DNA of 64,000 nucleotides from CBDCUC01 sp965222485 (GTDB taxonomy: Bacteria > Pseudomonadota > Alphaproteobacteria > Rhizobiales > Hyphomicrobiaceae): the NCBI GenBank assembly GCA_965222485.1, contig CBDCUC010000030.1, forward strand, positions 496,001 through 560,000, in the 5' to 3' direction. Each line of letters opens with the position of its first letter. Positions within the stretch are counted from its first letter, which is position 1. Shown here one piece after another: positions 35,092 to 43,345 of the stretch. Below the pieces are notes generated by a model, which had not been told where the DNA came from, searched no databases, and worked only from the letters and a program-made list of their open reading frames with translations. The position numbers and the translations under genes are program-made.

Positions 35092-35388
35092 TCCTGCGTT
35101 TCGGAGGCTGGGTGGACAGGCTCAGGGGTGGCCGGTAAAACGACGGCCCAGGTTGGTGCGTCGTCGCCGGGCGGTTTGTTTTGGCGTGCGTGTGCCTGCG
35201 GTATTGTCGCTTTGGGGTGGCCGCCGGGTTTGCGGCGATCCGGTACGGTGTTTGTTGGCGTACATCTCCACTGAATTCTCGGACTTAGCGTCACCTTTTA
35301 ACTTTGCACGGCCGCTCCGGCCTTGCATTGTCTGGCAAAGATTGCTCGGCAGGTTTTGCACTGTCCGAACTAACATGAGGCCTCGTAT

Positions 35389-38073
35389 ATGACCGGCGTC
35401 AACGAGATCCGAAAATCGTTCCTGTCGTTTTTTGAGCGCCATGACCATGAGGTGGTAGCGTCCTCGCCGTTGGTGCCGCGCAATGATCCGACATTGATGT
35501 TCACCAACGCTGGCATGGTGCAATTCAAAAACTTGTTCACCGGGCAGGAAAAGCGCGATTACGTGCGCGCTGCGACGTCGCAAAAATGCGTGCGTGCTGG
35601 CGGTAAACACAACGATTTGGAAAACGTCGGGCACACTGCGCGTCACCACACATTCTTTGAAATGCTCGGCAACTTTTCCTTTGGCGATTATTTCAAGGAC
35701 GACGCCATCGCCTGGTCCTGGGACCTGTTGACGAAGGATTTCGATCTCGACCCGAAACGTCTTTTGATCACGGTCTTTCATGACGACGAAGACGCGTTTG
35801 CGATCTGGAAAAAAGTGACAGGCTTTGCGGATGACAAAATCATCCGCATCTCGACGTCTGACAATTTCTGGCAGATGGGCGAAGTGGGACCGTGCGGGCC
35901 GTGTTCGGAGATCTTTTTCGACCATGGCGAAAAAATTGCAGGCGGACCGCCAGGTTCGCCAGATGAAGATGGCGACAGATTCGTTGAAATCTGGAACCTC
36001 GTCTTCATGCAGTACGAGCAATTGAGCGCTAAGGAGCGTGTTGATCTTCCCCACCCGTCCATCGATACCGGCATGGGACTTGAGCGTATTGCAGCCGTCC
36101 TGCAGGGGACACACGACAATTATGAAATCGATCTGTTCAAGGCGCTGATCGCGGCGTCTGTCGAGGCCACGGGCGTGGCTGCTGAGGGAGACAATCGCGC
36201 AAGCCATCGGATTATTGCAGATCATTTGCGTGCCGTGAGTTTCCTCATTGTCGACGGCGTGTTGCCGTCCAATGATGGGCGCGGCTACGTGCTCCGGCGC
36301 ATCATGCGCCGCGCTATGCGTCATGCGCACATTCTGGGTTCGCACGAGCCTTTGATGCATCGGCTCGTTCCGGCGCTGGTGCGCGAGATGGGTGAGACTT
36401 ACCCGGAACTGGTGCGCGGCCAGGCGCTGATTTCGGAAACGCTGAAACTGGAAGAAACGCGGTTTCTCAAGACACTGGAAAAAGGTTTGGGACTCTTGTC
36501 GGAGGCATCCGGCGGTCTCAAATCCGGTGATGTTTTTCCAGGCGATGTCGCGTTCAAGCTATACGACACTTACGGTTTTCCGCTGGACCTGACGCAGGAT
36601 GCGCTACGTGCGCGTTCGATCGACGTCGACACGAAAGCGTTTCAGGCGGCGATGGACAAGCAGAAGGCGGAAGCGCGCAAAGCTTGGAAAGGGTCTGGGG
36701 AAGCCGCAACAGAAACCATTTGGTTTGAACTGAGGGATACTGCCGGCAGCACGGATTTTCTCGGCTACGAAACGGAAGAGGCGGAGGGTGCCATCGTCGC
36801 AATCGTCAAGAACGGCAAGTCGGTCAAGACGGCCAAGGCCGGAGACGAGGTGCAGCTCGTATTGAACCAGACTCCTTTTTACGGGGAGTCGGGCGGGCAA
36901 GTTGGCGATACCGGCGAGATCCGCGGTGAGCGCAAATCCCGATTTGGTGTAACGGACACCCAGAAGCGGGCGGGAGATGTTTTTGCCCACATAGGTAAGG
37001 TCGATACGGGAAGTTTCCGCGTCGGCGATGCCGTCTCGCTCACCGTAGACAGCCACCGCCGTTCGGCAACGCGCGCCAATCACTCCGCGACCCATTTATT
37101 GCATGAAGCGTTGCGTCAGGTGCTTGGCACGCACGTCGCGCAAAAAGGATCGCTGGTGGCACCGGAACGGCTGCGTTTCGATTTTTCCCATCCCAAGCCG
37201 ATGAGCGATAAAGAGATCGCTGAAGTCGAAAATCTCGCCAACGCTGTTGTGTTGCAAAACGGTCCGGTGGAGACGCGACTGATGGCGCTGGAAGATGCCA
37301 TGGCGTCCGGCGCGATGGCTCTGTTCGGTGAAAAATACGGTGATGAAGTGCGCGTCGTCTCCATGGGCAGCCCGCCTGATGGTTCGCCGTCAAACAAGGC
37401 TTGGTCGGTAGAGTTGTGCGGTGGAACGCACGTGCGCCGGACGGGTGACATCGGGCTCATCCGTGTCGTGGGGGAAAGTGCCAGCGCGGCCGGCGTGCGC
37501 CGCATTGAGGCGCTGACGGCAGAGGGTGCGCGTGCCTACTTGAGCGAGCAGGATGAACGGGTGAAGGCTGCGGCTGCCGCCTTGCGCGCACGCAATGAAG
37601 ACGTGGTTCAGCGCATCACGTCACTGATGGAGGAAAAGAAACAGCTGGAGCGCCAGTTGGCTGATGCTAAGCGCGCTGCGGCTTTGGCTGGACCGGGAGC
37701 AAAAAATTCCTCCGCGGATGGTCAAGCAGGCGATTTGGTCCGTACCATCGGCGACATCAGACTTCTTGCGCGCTCGGTCGAAGGGCTCAACCCAAAGGAT
37801 CTGAGAAGCCTCGTTGACGATGGTAAAGCCCAAGTCGGCTCAGGCGTCGTTGCCATCGTCGGTGTAACGGAAGATGGGAAGGCGGGTTTGGCGGTTGGGG
37901 TCACCAAGGATCTGGTTGAAAAGATTAGCGCGGTCGATCTCGTCAAAGCCGGATCGGCGGCGCTCGGCGGCAAGGGTGGTGGTGGCCGACCGGATATGGC
38001 GCAAGCCGGTGGCCCGGACGGTTCCAAGGCGGGTGCGGCGCTTGAAGCGATTGCGGACAAACTTGCCGGTTAA
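35389..38073 (+). CDS. alaS: alanine--tRNA ligase
   Basis: The 894-residue class II synthetase charges tRNA-Ala. The catalytic domain starts Thr-Gly-Val-Asn-Glu-Ile-Arg-Lys-Ser-Phe-Leu and carries motif 1 around Pro-Thr-Leu-Met-Phe-Thr-Asn-Ala-Gly-Met. The editing domain has the zinc-site histidines in His-Ser-Ala-Thr-His-Leu-Leu-His and the Cys-Gly-Gly-Thr-His segment. A C-Ala oligomerisation domain with a Gly-Gly-Gly-Arg-Pro-Asp motif ends the protein. Length is normal for the family. The ATG has GAGG eight bases upstream. It follows recA on the same strand but behind a terminator. Confidence 0.98.
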   Translation: MTGVNEIRKSFLSFFERHDHEVVASSPLVPRNDPTLMFTNAGMVQFKNLFTGQEKRDYVRAATSQKCVRAGGKHNDLENVGHTARHHTFFEMLGNFSFGDYFKDDAIAWSWDLLTKDFDLDPKRLLITVFHDDEDAFAIWKKVTGFADDKIIRISTSDNFWQMGEVGPCGPCSEIFFDHGEKIAGGPPGSPDEDGDRFVEIWNLVFMQYEQLSAKERVDLPHPSIDTGMGLERIAAVLQGTHDNYEIDLFKALIAASVEATGVAAEGDNRASHRIIADHLRAVSFLIVDGVLPSNDGRGYVLRRIMRRAMRHAHILGSHEPLMHRLVPALVREMGETYPELVRGQALISETLKLEETRFLKTLEKGLGLLSEASGGLKSGDVFPGDVAFKLYDTYGFPLDLTQDALRARSIDVDTKAFQAAMDKQKAEARKAWKGSGEAATETIWFELRDTAGSTDFLGYETEEAEGAIVAIVKNGKSVKTAKAGDEVQLVLNQTPFYGESGGQVGDTGEIRGERKSRFGVTDTQKRAGDVFAHIGKVDTGSFRVGDAVSLTVDSHRRSATRANHSATHLLHEALRQVLGTHVAQKGSLVAPERLRFDFSHPKPMSDKEIAEVENLANAVVLQNGPVETRLMALEDAMASGAMALFGEKYGDEVRVVSMGSPPDGSPSNKAWSVELCGGTHVRRTGDIGLIRVVGESASAAGVRRIEALTAEGARAYLSEQDERVKAAAAALRARNEDVVQRITSLMEEKKQLERQLADAKRAAALAGPGAKNSSADGQAGDLVRTIGDIRLLARSVEGLNPKDLRSLVDDGKAQVGSGVVAIVGVTEDGKAGLAVGVTKDLVEKISAVDLVKAGSAALGGKGGGGRPDMAQAGGPDGSKAGAALEAIADKLAG

Positions 38074-38247
38074 CCAGTTGAAATGCTTGAGCTGGGATTG
38101 TGTTCAGCAGATTGTCATCAGTTGGCCGCCGTCATGTCGGACAAGGCGGTTAGAGCGCTAAGGTCTTTGCCTGGCATAACGTGACTGGCTGTCGGGTGGA
38201 GCATTGTTTCAAGAATGAAACAGGAATGAAAAACAAGGATGATCGTG

Positions 38248-38652
38248 ATGTGTGTTAATTTCCTGAACCGGTTGCTTGTAGTTGTGGCCCTTGTGGTTTT
38301 GGGAGCGAGTGTGGCAAGCGCGGACGAATCGCCATGTAAACGTGTCAGCGAGGGTCCGGAGAAATTGCTGGTGGAGATTCGGGACAAGGACAAGCTGGAG
38401 AAGATCCACGAGGACGCCATGTATATTGCGTTCCAGGACAAGAAGACTTATGCGACGTGGACATTCACGCAGGAAACACATTCAGCACATCCGGCTGTCG
38501 TGTGCCGCCAACCTAAGACGGAAGGCGACACGATTACGCTGTTGATGGAAATCAACTGCAAAGGTGCGCAGTACACCTGCGAGCAGCTGGAACGTGACTT
38601 CAAACTCCTGAACCAGCGCGCCTCAGCACAGGCTAACGAGCAGCAACAGTAA
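38248..38652 (+). CDS. small secreted protein of unknown family
   Basis: The product of 134 residues has a clear signal peptide (Arg-Leu-Leu-Val-Val-Val-Ala-Leu-Val-Val-Leu, cleavage near Ala-Ser-Ala-Asp). The periplasmic domain of about 110 residues has four cysteines (Pro-Cys-Lys, Val-Cys-Arg, Asn-Cys-Lys and Thr-Cys-Glu) that could form two disulfides. The Gln/Ala-rich end is probably flexible. The ATG at 38248 lies eight bases after AAGGA and is better than the one at 38239, which overlaps that site. No known domain was recognised. Confidence 0.75.
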   Translation: MCVNFLNRLLVVVALVVLGASVASADESPCKRVSEGPEKLLVEIRDKDKLEKIHEDAMYIAFQDKKTYATWTFTQETHSAHPAVVCRQPKTEGDTITLLMEINCKGAQYTCEQLERDFKLLNQRASAQANEQQQ

Positions 38653-38694
38653 GACGGATCTTGCGGCCAGCCGTTTTGTCGGTTGGGTCGAGGA

Positions 38695-39018
38695 TCAGCG
38701 TACGCTGAACTGGAGTAGCTGGCGGTCGCGATTGCGTTCGGTCGCCGGCCAGGGCGGCGGACGCCAGCTCGTGCGTTGCGACCGCAGCCTGGAATGTGCA
38801 TGCAGGCGCTGTGCGGCGGGGCGGAACGCTAATAACCTGTCTTTGCTCCATTGCGCTGCAAGTCTCCACAGGCCGTCGCACAACCAATTCCAAGTCAAGA
38901 CGGCGATTGCTGAAACGATAAAATCGCGCCAGCTGAGGTGAGGAAACCACAGCACCAGATCGATAATGCTCGGGTCAAACCACAGTTCGCCGAATAGAGC
39001 TTCGATCAGGGTTTTCAT
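38695..39018 (-). CDS. possible small membrane protein
   Basis: From the ATG at 39018 the frame encodes 107 residues. An N-terminal amphipathic segment is followed by one hydrophobic helix (about 30-52, rich in Trp) and an Arg/Pro/Gln-rich tail. The reading frame runs further upstream to 39108, but the chosen ATG follows a G-rich stretch. The product resembles nothing I know. It converges on the preceding secreted protein gene with 42 bases between stops. Confidence is moderate because the tail looks compositionally like shadow coding. Confidence 0.45.
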   Translation of the reverse strand: MKTLIEALFGELWFDPSIIDLVLWFPHLSWRDFIVSAIAVLTWNWLCDGLWRLAAQWSKDRLLAFRPAAQRLHAHSRLRSQRTSWRPPPWPATERNRDRQLLQFSVR

Positions 39019-39481
39019 GGCGCCGCCCCCATTTTGCGCCGTTTGGGATACCGGGGTTGGAAATCTGGAGAGACTTGCTTGAGGCGTCTCTCTTTCCCCC
39101 GGGGACACGTGAGGCGCGTGCTTGCTGCTTTGTGATGGGGGCAGCCTTTGCCAATACGTTCTTGGGGCAACTCCGTATTCGTATTTATTGCGCGCAACGA
39201 ATGGGTTGTGGGCTGTTGTTGAGATGAGAATGTAACGCGGGGACGCCTTCGAACTGCTTTTGGGATGGCTTGAAATATTTGCGAATGCTCAACCAATAAA
39301 ATCTATGTGTTTCAGCCAGTTATTTCGGCCAGTTCGAATCGTATGAAATGCAATGGTAAGTATGCAATAGAATGAAAATTGCCGGAGACCGGCTTCTCTG
39401 CCAGTATGGGATGAAATGGAATGCGCTGAATGACATGCGCGGCATTCGGGATTTTCGTTCATGCGTAAAGAGGTTGCAGAG
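39019..39481. other. intergenic region before the winged-helix gene
   Basis: About 460 bases; AT-rich between 39290 and 39440, probably the promoter of the winged-helix gene at 39482. CCCCCGGGGAC near 39098 is a small GC palindrome. No RNA gene was recognised. Confidence 0.4.
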
Positions 39482-40069
39482 ATGGGCAACGGCGAGGTGG
39501 TCTCGGCGGCCACGATGGATGATCAATTCAAGGCACGCTGCTCCGAAGTCTTTGCAAGTGAGCTCTACAAGCCATTGCTGGCGCTGGCTGGCTCACGCCC
39601 CGACGATGTGCTCGATCTCATCGCGGAATTCCGCGAGAGCCTGGACCTGTTGGAAGCTGTGATCGGCCGGTGTGCGGTGAGCGATAGCCCGGGCAAGGGG
39701 CGTGATGTCGCTGGTGGGACGAGCAGCGAGGGACGTCTCAACGGAACGGAGGGCGTGTTGCAGGCCGCGCGCGAGGCTGTCGAGGATGTCGGGCGCAATC
39801 AGCGTTCCCGACTGCGCGAATTGGCCGTCCTGGAATACCTCTCGCGAGAAGCGCGTGCGTTTACGCTGCAGCAGGTTCTGAATGAATTGTCAGCGAAGGG
39901 TTTCAGCGGCTGCACGGAAGGGGCTGTGGTGTCCCAGCTGCATCGTTTGAAGAAGACCGGGGCGATCAATCAACCGGCCAACGGCATGTACGAAATCACC
40001 GATGGCGGGCTGTCGCACATGCGCAAACTGCGCACGAGTTTCGGCAGCCTGGTGAGTGAGGGGCGTTAG
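39482..40069 (+). CDS. winged-helix DNA-binding domain protein of unknown role
   Basis: The 195-residue product has an N-terminal helical part (about 10-60), an acidic Gly/Ser linker and a C-terminal domain of about 85 residues. That domain reads Leu-Arg-Glu-Leu-Ala-Val-Leu-Glu-Tyr-Leu, then Phe-Thr-Leu-Gln-Gln-Val-Leu-Asn-Glu-Leu, Glu-Gly-Ala-Val-Val-Ser-Gln-Leu-His-Arg-Leu-Lys and a wing ending Met-Tyr-Glu-Ile-Thr. This is the layout of a winged helix-turn-helix. It may be a transcription regulator; its targets are unknown. AGAGG nine bases upstream favours the ATG at 39482 over 39461. Confidence 0.7.
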   Translation: MGNGEVVSAATMDDQFKARCSEVFASELYKPLLALAGSRPDDVLDLIAEFRESLDLLEAVIGRCAVSDSPGKGRDVAGGTSSEGRLNGTEGVLQAAREAVEDVGRNQRSRLRELAVLEYLSREARAFTLQQVLNELSAKGFSGCTEGAVVSQLHRLKKTGAINQPANGMYEITDGGLSHMRKLRTSFGSLVSEGR

Positions 40070-40093
40070 GAGACGGGTCCGGACGCGCGTCCG

Positions 40094-40618
40094 TCATTGG
40101 CCAGTCGTTGGCGGAGGCGGACACCAGGTCGGTTTTGGGTCCTTGTCCGGATTGTCCCAGCGCTGTGCGAGTCCTTCTTTGATGAGGATGTCGCCAGCAG
40201 ATTCACCATCGATGAACAGATTGACGACCGGGCGATCATATTTATCGAATTCACCGGTTGGATATACGTGCCAGCTTTTGGTCTTGTCGGTCAGTTGGTC
40301 GCGAATGAGGCCGCGCGCGCGTATGCCCAGCACGACTTCGCTATCACAGCTATCGCGGTGGGCCTCTGGTTCGGGCGCATCAATTTTGTCCAAGCGAAGT
40401 CTGTCGCGTTCACACCAGAGTGTATCGCCGTCAACAACGCGCCACTTAAAGCTCTCCAATAGCCCCAAGTTTCGCTCCTTCTCGGTCGATCCGAACCACT
40501 TGGAAAGACCGCATGGTTGAATGACCTTGTAGCGGAATTCGGGAAACAGTGTGCCGACGAGCAGGCTGATCGCGCCGCATGTCAGTATAGCGACGACCAC
40601 TAGAAGTGGACGGATCAT
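40094..40618 (-). CDS. membrane-anchored staphylococcal-nuclease-like protein
   Basis: The 174-residue product has an N-terminal hydrophobic helix (about 4-24). An SNase fold follows: Val-Val-Asp-Gly-Asp-Thr-Leu at about 62, Leu-Arg-Leu-Asp-Lys-Ile-Asp-Ala-Pro-Glu (active-site Arg and the Asp/Glu cluster), and Tyr-Asp-Arg-Pro carrying the second Arg. The end has a Pro-rich tail. Such proteins cleave nucleic acids with calcium in the periplasm or outside the cell. The key residues are present, so activity is likely. It is convergent with the winged-helix gene, 24 bases between stops. Confidence 0.85.
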   Translation of the reverse strand: MIRPLLVVVAILTCGAISLLVGTLFPEFRYKVIQPCGLSKWFGSTEKERNLGLLESFKWRVVDGDTLWCERDRLRLDKIDAPEPEAHRDSCDSEVVLGIRARGLIRDQLTDKTKSWHVYPTGEFDKYDRPVVNLFIDGESAGDILIKEGLAQRWDNPDKDPKPTWCPPPPTTGQ

Positions 40619-40693
40619 AGAGGAACCTCCCCTTCTCCCCCGCCTGATGGGCGACGTAAATGCGTGGCAATCCGACCTTCCGGTCGGATGCTT

Positions 40694-42433
40694 CTAGCCC
40701 GCCGTGGCCTGTTTGGCCTCTTCTTCCGCCTTCAGTTCCTTTTTCGATAGCTTGCCAATCATCGTTTTTGGCAACTCGTCCCGGAATTCAATCTGGGAGG
40801 GGAGTTCGATCTTGGAGAGCTTGACTTTCAAGTGTTCCATGATGTCGTCGGCGGTGGCTTTTTCTCCCTTCTTGAGCTTGATAAAGGCTTTAGGGGCCTC
40901 GCCGCGGTACTCATCTTTGATCCCGATGACGGTCACTTCCTCCACGGATGGATGCTCGTAAACCGCTTCCTCGATTCGCCGCGGATAGACATTGAAGCCG
41001 GAGCAAATAATCAGATCCTTCACGCGGTCTTCGATGGTGAGCATGCCGTTGTTGTCCATGCGTGCGACATCGCCGGTGCGCAGGTAGTCCCCCACAAACA
41101 CGTTCTCCGTCTCCGATGGTCGTTGCCAATAGCCCAGCATGACCTGTGGACCCTTGATTGTGATTTCTCCCTTTTCGCCAAGGGGTACCTCTTTGGTTGG
41201 GTCTTCCAGATCGCGAAGCGAAATGATCGTCGCTGGTAAGGGCATGCCAATCGATCCGGGCACCGGTGGGCCCTGCATGGGATTACAGGTGGCGACGGGA
41301 GATGTCTCTGACAGACCATACCCTTCGATCAGGCTGCATCCGGTGAGAGATTCGAACGTATTTTTGACTTCGATCGGCAAGGGTGCGCCGCCGGACAGAC
41401 AGAACTTCAAGGACGACAGGTCGAATTTCTTGAGCTTCGGGTGGTTGATGATGGCGTTAAACAAGGTGGGGACACCCGGCATAATCGACGGTTTGCTGGA
41501 GTGGATGAGCTTCAATGCATCATCAAGCACGAAGCGGGGCATGATGACGATTTCGGCACCTTTGGCGACACCGAAGTTCATCACGACCGTCATGGCGAAT
41601 ACATGGAAGAAGGGAAGCACACCAAGTACCCGTTCTTCGCCCGTCGCTAGTTCAGGCGCCCAGGAAATTACCTGGTGCGTGTTTATGTGGATATTGGCAT
41701 GGGACAGCATCGCCCCCTTCGGCGTGCCAGTTGTCCCACCGGTGTACTGAAGTACGGCAAGCTCGCGGAAGGGATCGATGGCTGGCGGCGTGGCGCCTTC
41801 GGCGGACGCGCCGGCAAGAAGATCTGATTCCAGCGTGAGCTTTTCTGCTATCGGAGAGCTTGTCGGGCGGGCCAGTTCTTTTGATTTGAAGAGTTTGAAA
41901 AGCGTGGATTTCGTTGGCGGCAGCAGCGCAGGGAAGGAACCGACGACGGCGCCTTTCAAAACGCCAATGTTTACAAGCTCCTCAACCTTCTCAAACAGCA
42001 CTTTCAGATCGAGCGTAATCATGAACTCGGTCTGGCTGTCCTTAATTTGAAAGGTCAGTTCCTCTATCGTGTAGAGGGGGTTGTAGTTAACAACCACGCC
42101 GCCGGCGCGCAGGATGGCGAAATAGTATATGATGAAGGTGGGACAGTTGGGCAGGAAGAGCCCGACCTTCGTACCATGGCCAACGCCGAGCCGTTGGAGG
42201 CCGGAGCTTACTTTTCGAGAGAGATCAGCGATTTGGGTGTAAGTTAATTTTCGTCCGAAAAAGTTGGTGCAGGTGTGGTCGGGGAACTTGGCCGCGCTGT
42301 TGTCCAGGAGCTTGTAAAGGGGTTCCGCCTCGAACTTTTGCCCCCAATTCACGTCGGCTGGGTAGTTTTTCAACCAAGGGTACTGGGCTTGCTGGCCGTC
42401 AGGAGGCGCGTTAGCACTGGTATCGGAAGTCAT
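40694..42433 (-). CDS. fadD: long-chain fatty acid--CoA ligase
   Basis: The 579-residue adenylate-forming enzyme activates fatty acids to acyl-CoA at the membrane. It has the AMP-binding P-loop Tyr-Thr-Gly-Gly-Thr-Thr-Gly-Thr-Pro-Lys-Gly, the Tyr-Gly-Leu-Ser-Glu-Thr motif, Asp-Tyr-Leu-Arg-Thr-Gly-Asp and a C-terminal domain with the catalytic Lys in Pro-Lys-Thr-Met-Ile-Gly-Lys-Leu. Length and motifs fit FadD. GAGGAGG lies ten bases before the ATG. It is divergent from the acyl carrier protein gene across a 500-base region with a palindrome. FadD may feed beta-oxidation or the adjacent ACP/ketosynthase pair. Confidence 0.93.
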   Translation of the reverse strand: MTSDTSANAPPDGQQAQYPWLKNYPADVNWGQKFEAEPLYKLLDNSAAKFPDHTCTNFFGRKLTYTQIADLSRKVSSGLQRLGVGHGTKVGLFLPNCPTFIIYYFAILRAGGVVVNYNPLYTIEELTFQIKDSQTEFMITLDLKVLFEKVEELVNIGVLKGAVVGSFPALLPPTKSTLFKLFKSKELARPTSSPIAEKLTLESDLLAGASAEGATPPAIDPFRELAVLQYTGGTTGTPKGAMLSHANIHINTHQVISWAPELATGEERVLGVLPFFHVFAMTVVMNFGVAKGAEIVIMPRFVLDDALKLIHSSKPSIMPGVPTLFNAIINHPKLKKFDLSSLKFCLSGGAPLPIEVKNTFESLTGCSLIEGYGLSETSPVATCNPMQGPPVPGSIGMPLPATIISLRDLEDPTKEVPLGEKGEITIKGPQVMLGYWQRPSETENVFVGDYLRTGDVARMDNNGMLTIEDRVKDLIICSGFNVYPRRIEEAVYEHPSVEEVTVIGIKDEYRGEAPKAFIKLKKGEKATADDIMEHLKVKLSKIELPSQIEFRDELPKTMIGKLSKKELKAEEEAKQATAG

Positions 42434-42938
42434 CGCCTAGTTCCTCCTCTGGCCGCCCCGGATTGGCAGCCTGTTGCCTCAAATCAATACAATTGCCGCA
42501 GCAAGGCGTACTTTCGGTCGTCACGCGCTGGCACCTTTAGCAAATCCAGGAATTCCGGCGTCTATTGAACACTTTTTTGACAATTTAGGCCAGAGTGTCG
42601 CAGGTTTCCGCATTAGGCTATTGTGGTAGAGGAGTTTGACCATAGGCAGCGCTGCGTGATGCCCCGTGATCACGGGGTTGCGAGCTTCAGTTAACGTAGC
42701 GTTGCAGGTTGGGGTGTTAAGATGATTTTGTGCCGTGTCACGGCGGGAACATTCCCGGCGCAATTCTTGCGTTAGGGTGCCTGTAACGTCTGTATCGGGC
42801 GGGGTTGCCTGGGTGGACTTCGGCGGTGTTTAACGATAAGTGACGCCTGAATTTGTTCGCCTTGAGGGCATACGTATAGTCAACGAAACAAGCATCAAGG
42901 GCCTCTTAGCCTGAGAAGGGCGGAGAGTGAAAAGCGAG
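42434..42938. other. divergent intergenic region between fadD and the ACP gene
   Basis: About 500 bases carrying both promoters and the palindrome at 42662-42677. AT-rich stretches lie near 42565-42625. A frame at 42830-43093 on the minus strand overlaps the ACP gene and is a shadow. Confidence 0.5.
42662..42677. promoter_or_regulatory. perfect 16-bp palindrome between fadD and ACP genes
   Basis: CCCCGTGATCACGGGG is a perfect palindrome 230 bases before fadD and 260 before the ACP gene. Such symmetry suits a dimeric regulator binding between divergent genes. The regulator is unknown. Confidence 0.45.
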
Positions 42939-43199
42939 ATGGACGACGTCGCAACGAAGATCACCGAGATCCTAAAGAAGCACATGAAGGAGCCGATGGA
43001 TAACATCTCGGCGGATACAGCGCTGACGGATCTCAAAATTGAATCCCTGGATCTTGCAATGATTGTCTTCGACATTGAGGACACATTCGGCATCGAGATT
43101 CCTTACAATGCCAATGAGGATGTCGAGGACTTCAAGACCGTCGGTTCCGTGGTCGACAAGGTCAAGGCATTGATCGAAGAATCGTCTGCCAAGGCTTGA
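42939..43199 (+). CDS. acyl carrier protein (non-AcpXL type)
   Basis: The 86-residue acidic four-helix protein has the phosphopantetheine Ser at about residue 36 in Ile-Glu-Ser-Leu-Asp-Leu. The usual Asp before the Ser is Glu here, and Phe-Asp-Ile-Glu-Asp-Thr-Phe-Gly-Ile-Glu-Ile follows as in acyl carrier proteins. It lacks the long insertion of AcpXL and is probably not the main AcpP, since fabD/fabG are not beside it. The ketosynthase gene downstream on the same strand suggests a dedicated ACP/KAS pair like the NodF/NodE type in organisation. GTG at 42927 is an alternative start. Confidence 0.85.
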   Translation: MDDVATKITEILKKHMKEPMDNISADTALTDLKIESLDLAMIVFDIEDTFGIEIPYNANEDVEDFKTVGSVVDKVKALIEESSAKA

Positions 43200-43254
43200 C
43201 CACCGGTTGCCGGGAGACGGCAGCCTTTGCGAATTCGTTGGAATTTATTAGCCG

Positions 43255-43277
43255 GACCGTCAATGAGATTGACGGTC
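43255..43277 (+). terminator. hairpin between ACP and ketosynthase genes, terminator-like
   Basis: GACCGTCAAT and ATTGACGGTC form a perfect 10-bp stem with a three-base loop. The T tract CTTTTT comes only 18 bases later, so it may be a weak terminator, an attenuator between the two genes or an RNA stability element. Confidence 0.55.
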
Positions 43278-43345
43278 TGAACGCGAGCTGCTGTCTTTTT
43301 TCATAGAATGCGGCAGGCTAAAGTTTTGAATGATTGGGTTTGGAT

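Noticed and set aside
35122..36360. 412-residue frame antisense to alaS
   Set aside because: It covers the catalytic domain of alaS on the other strand, with no recognisable protein features.
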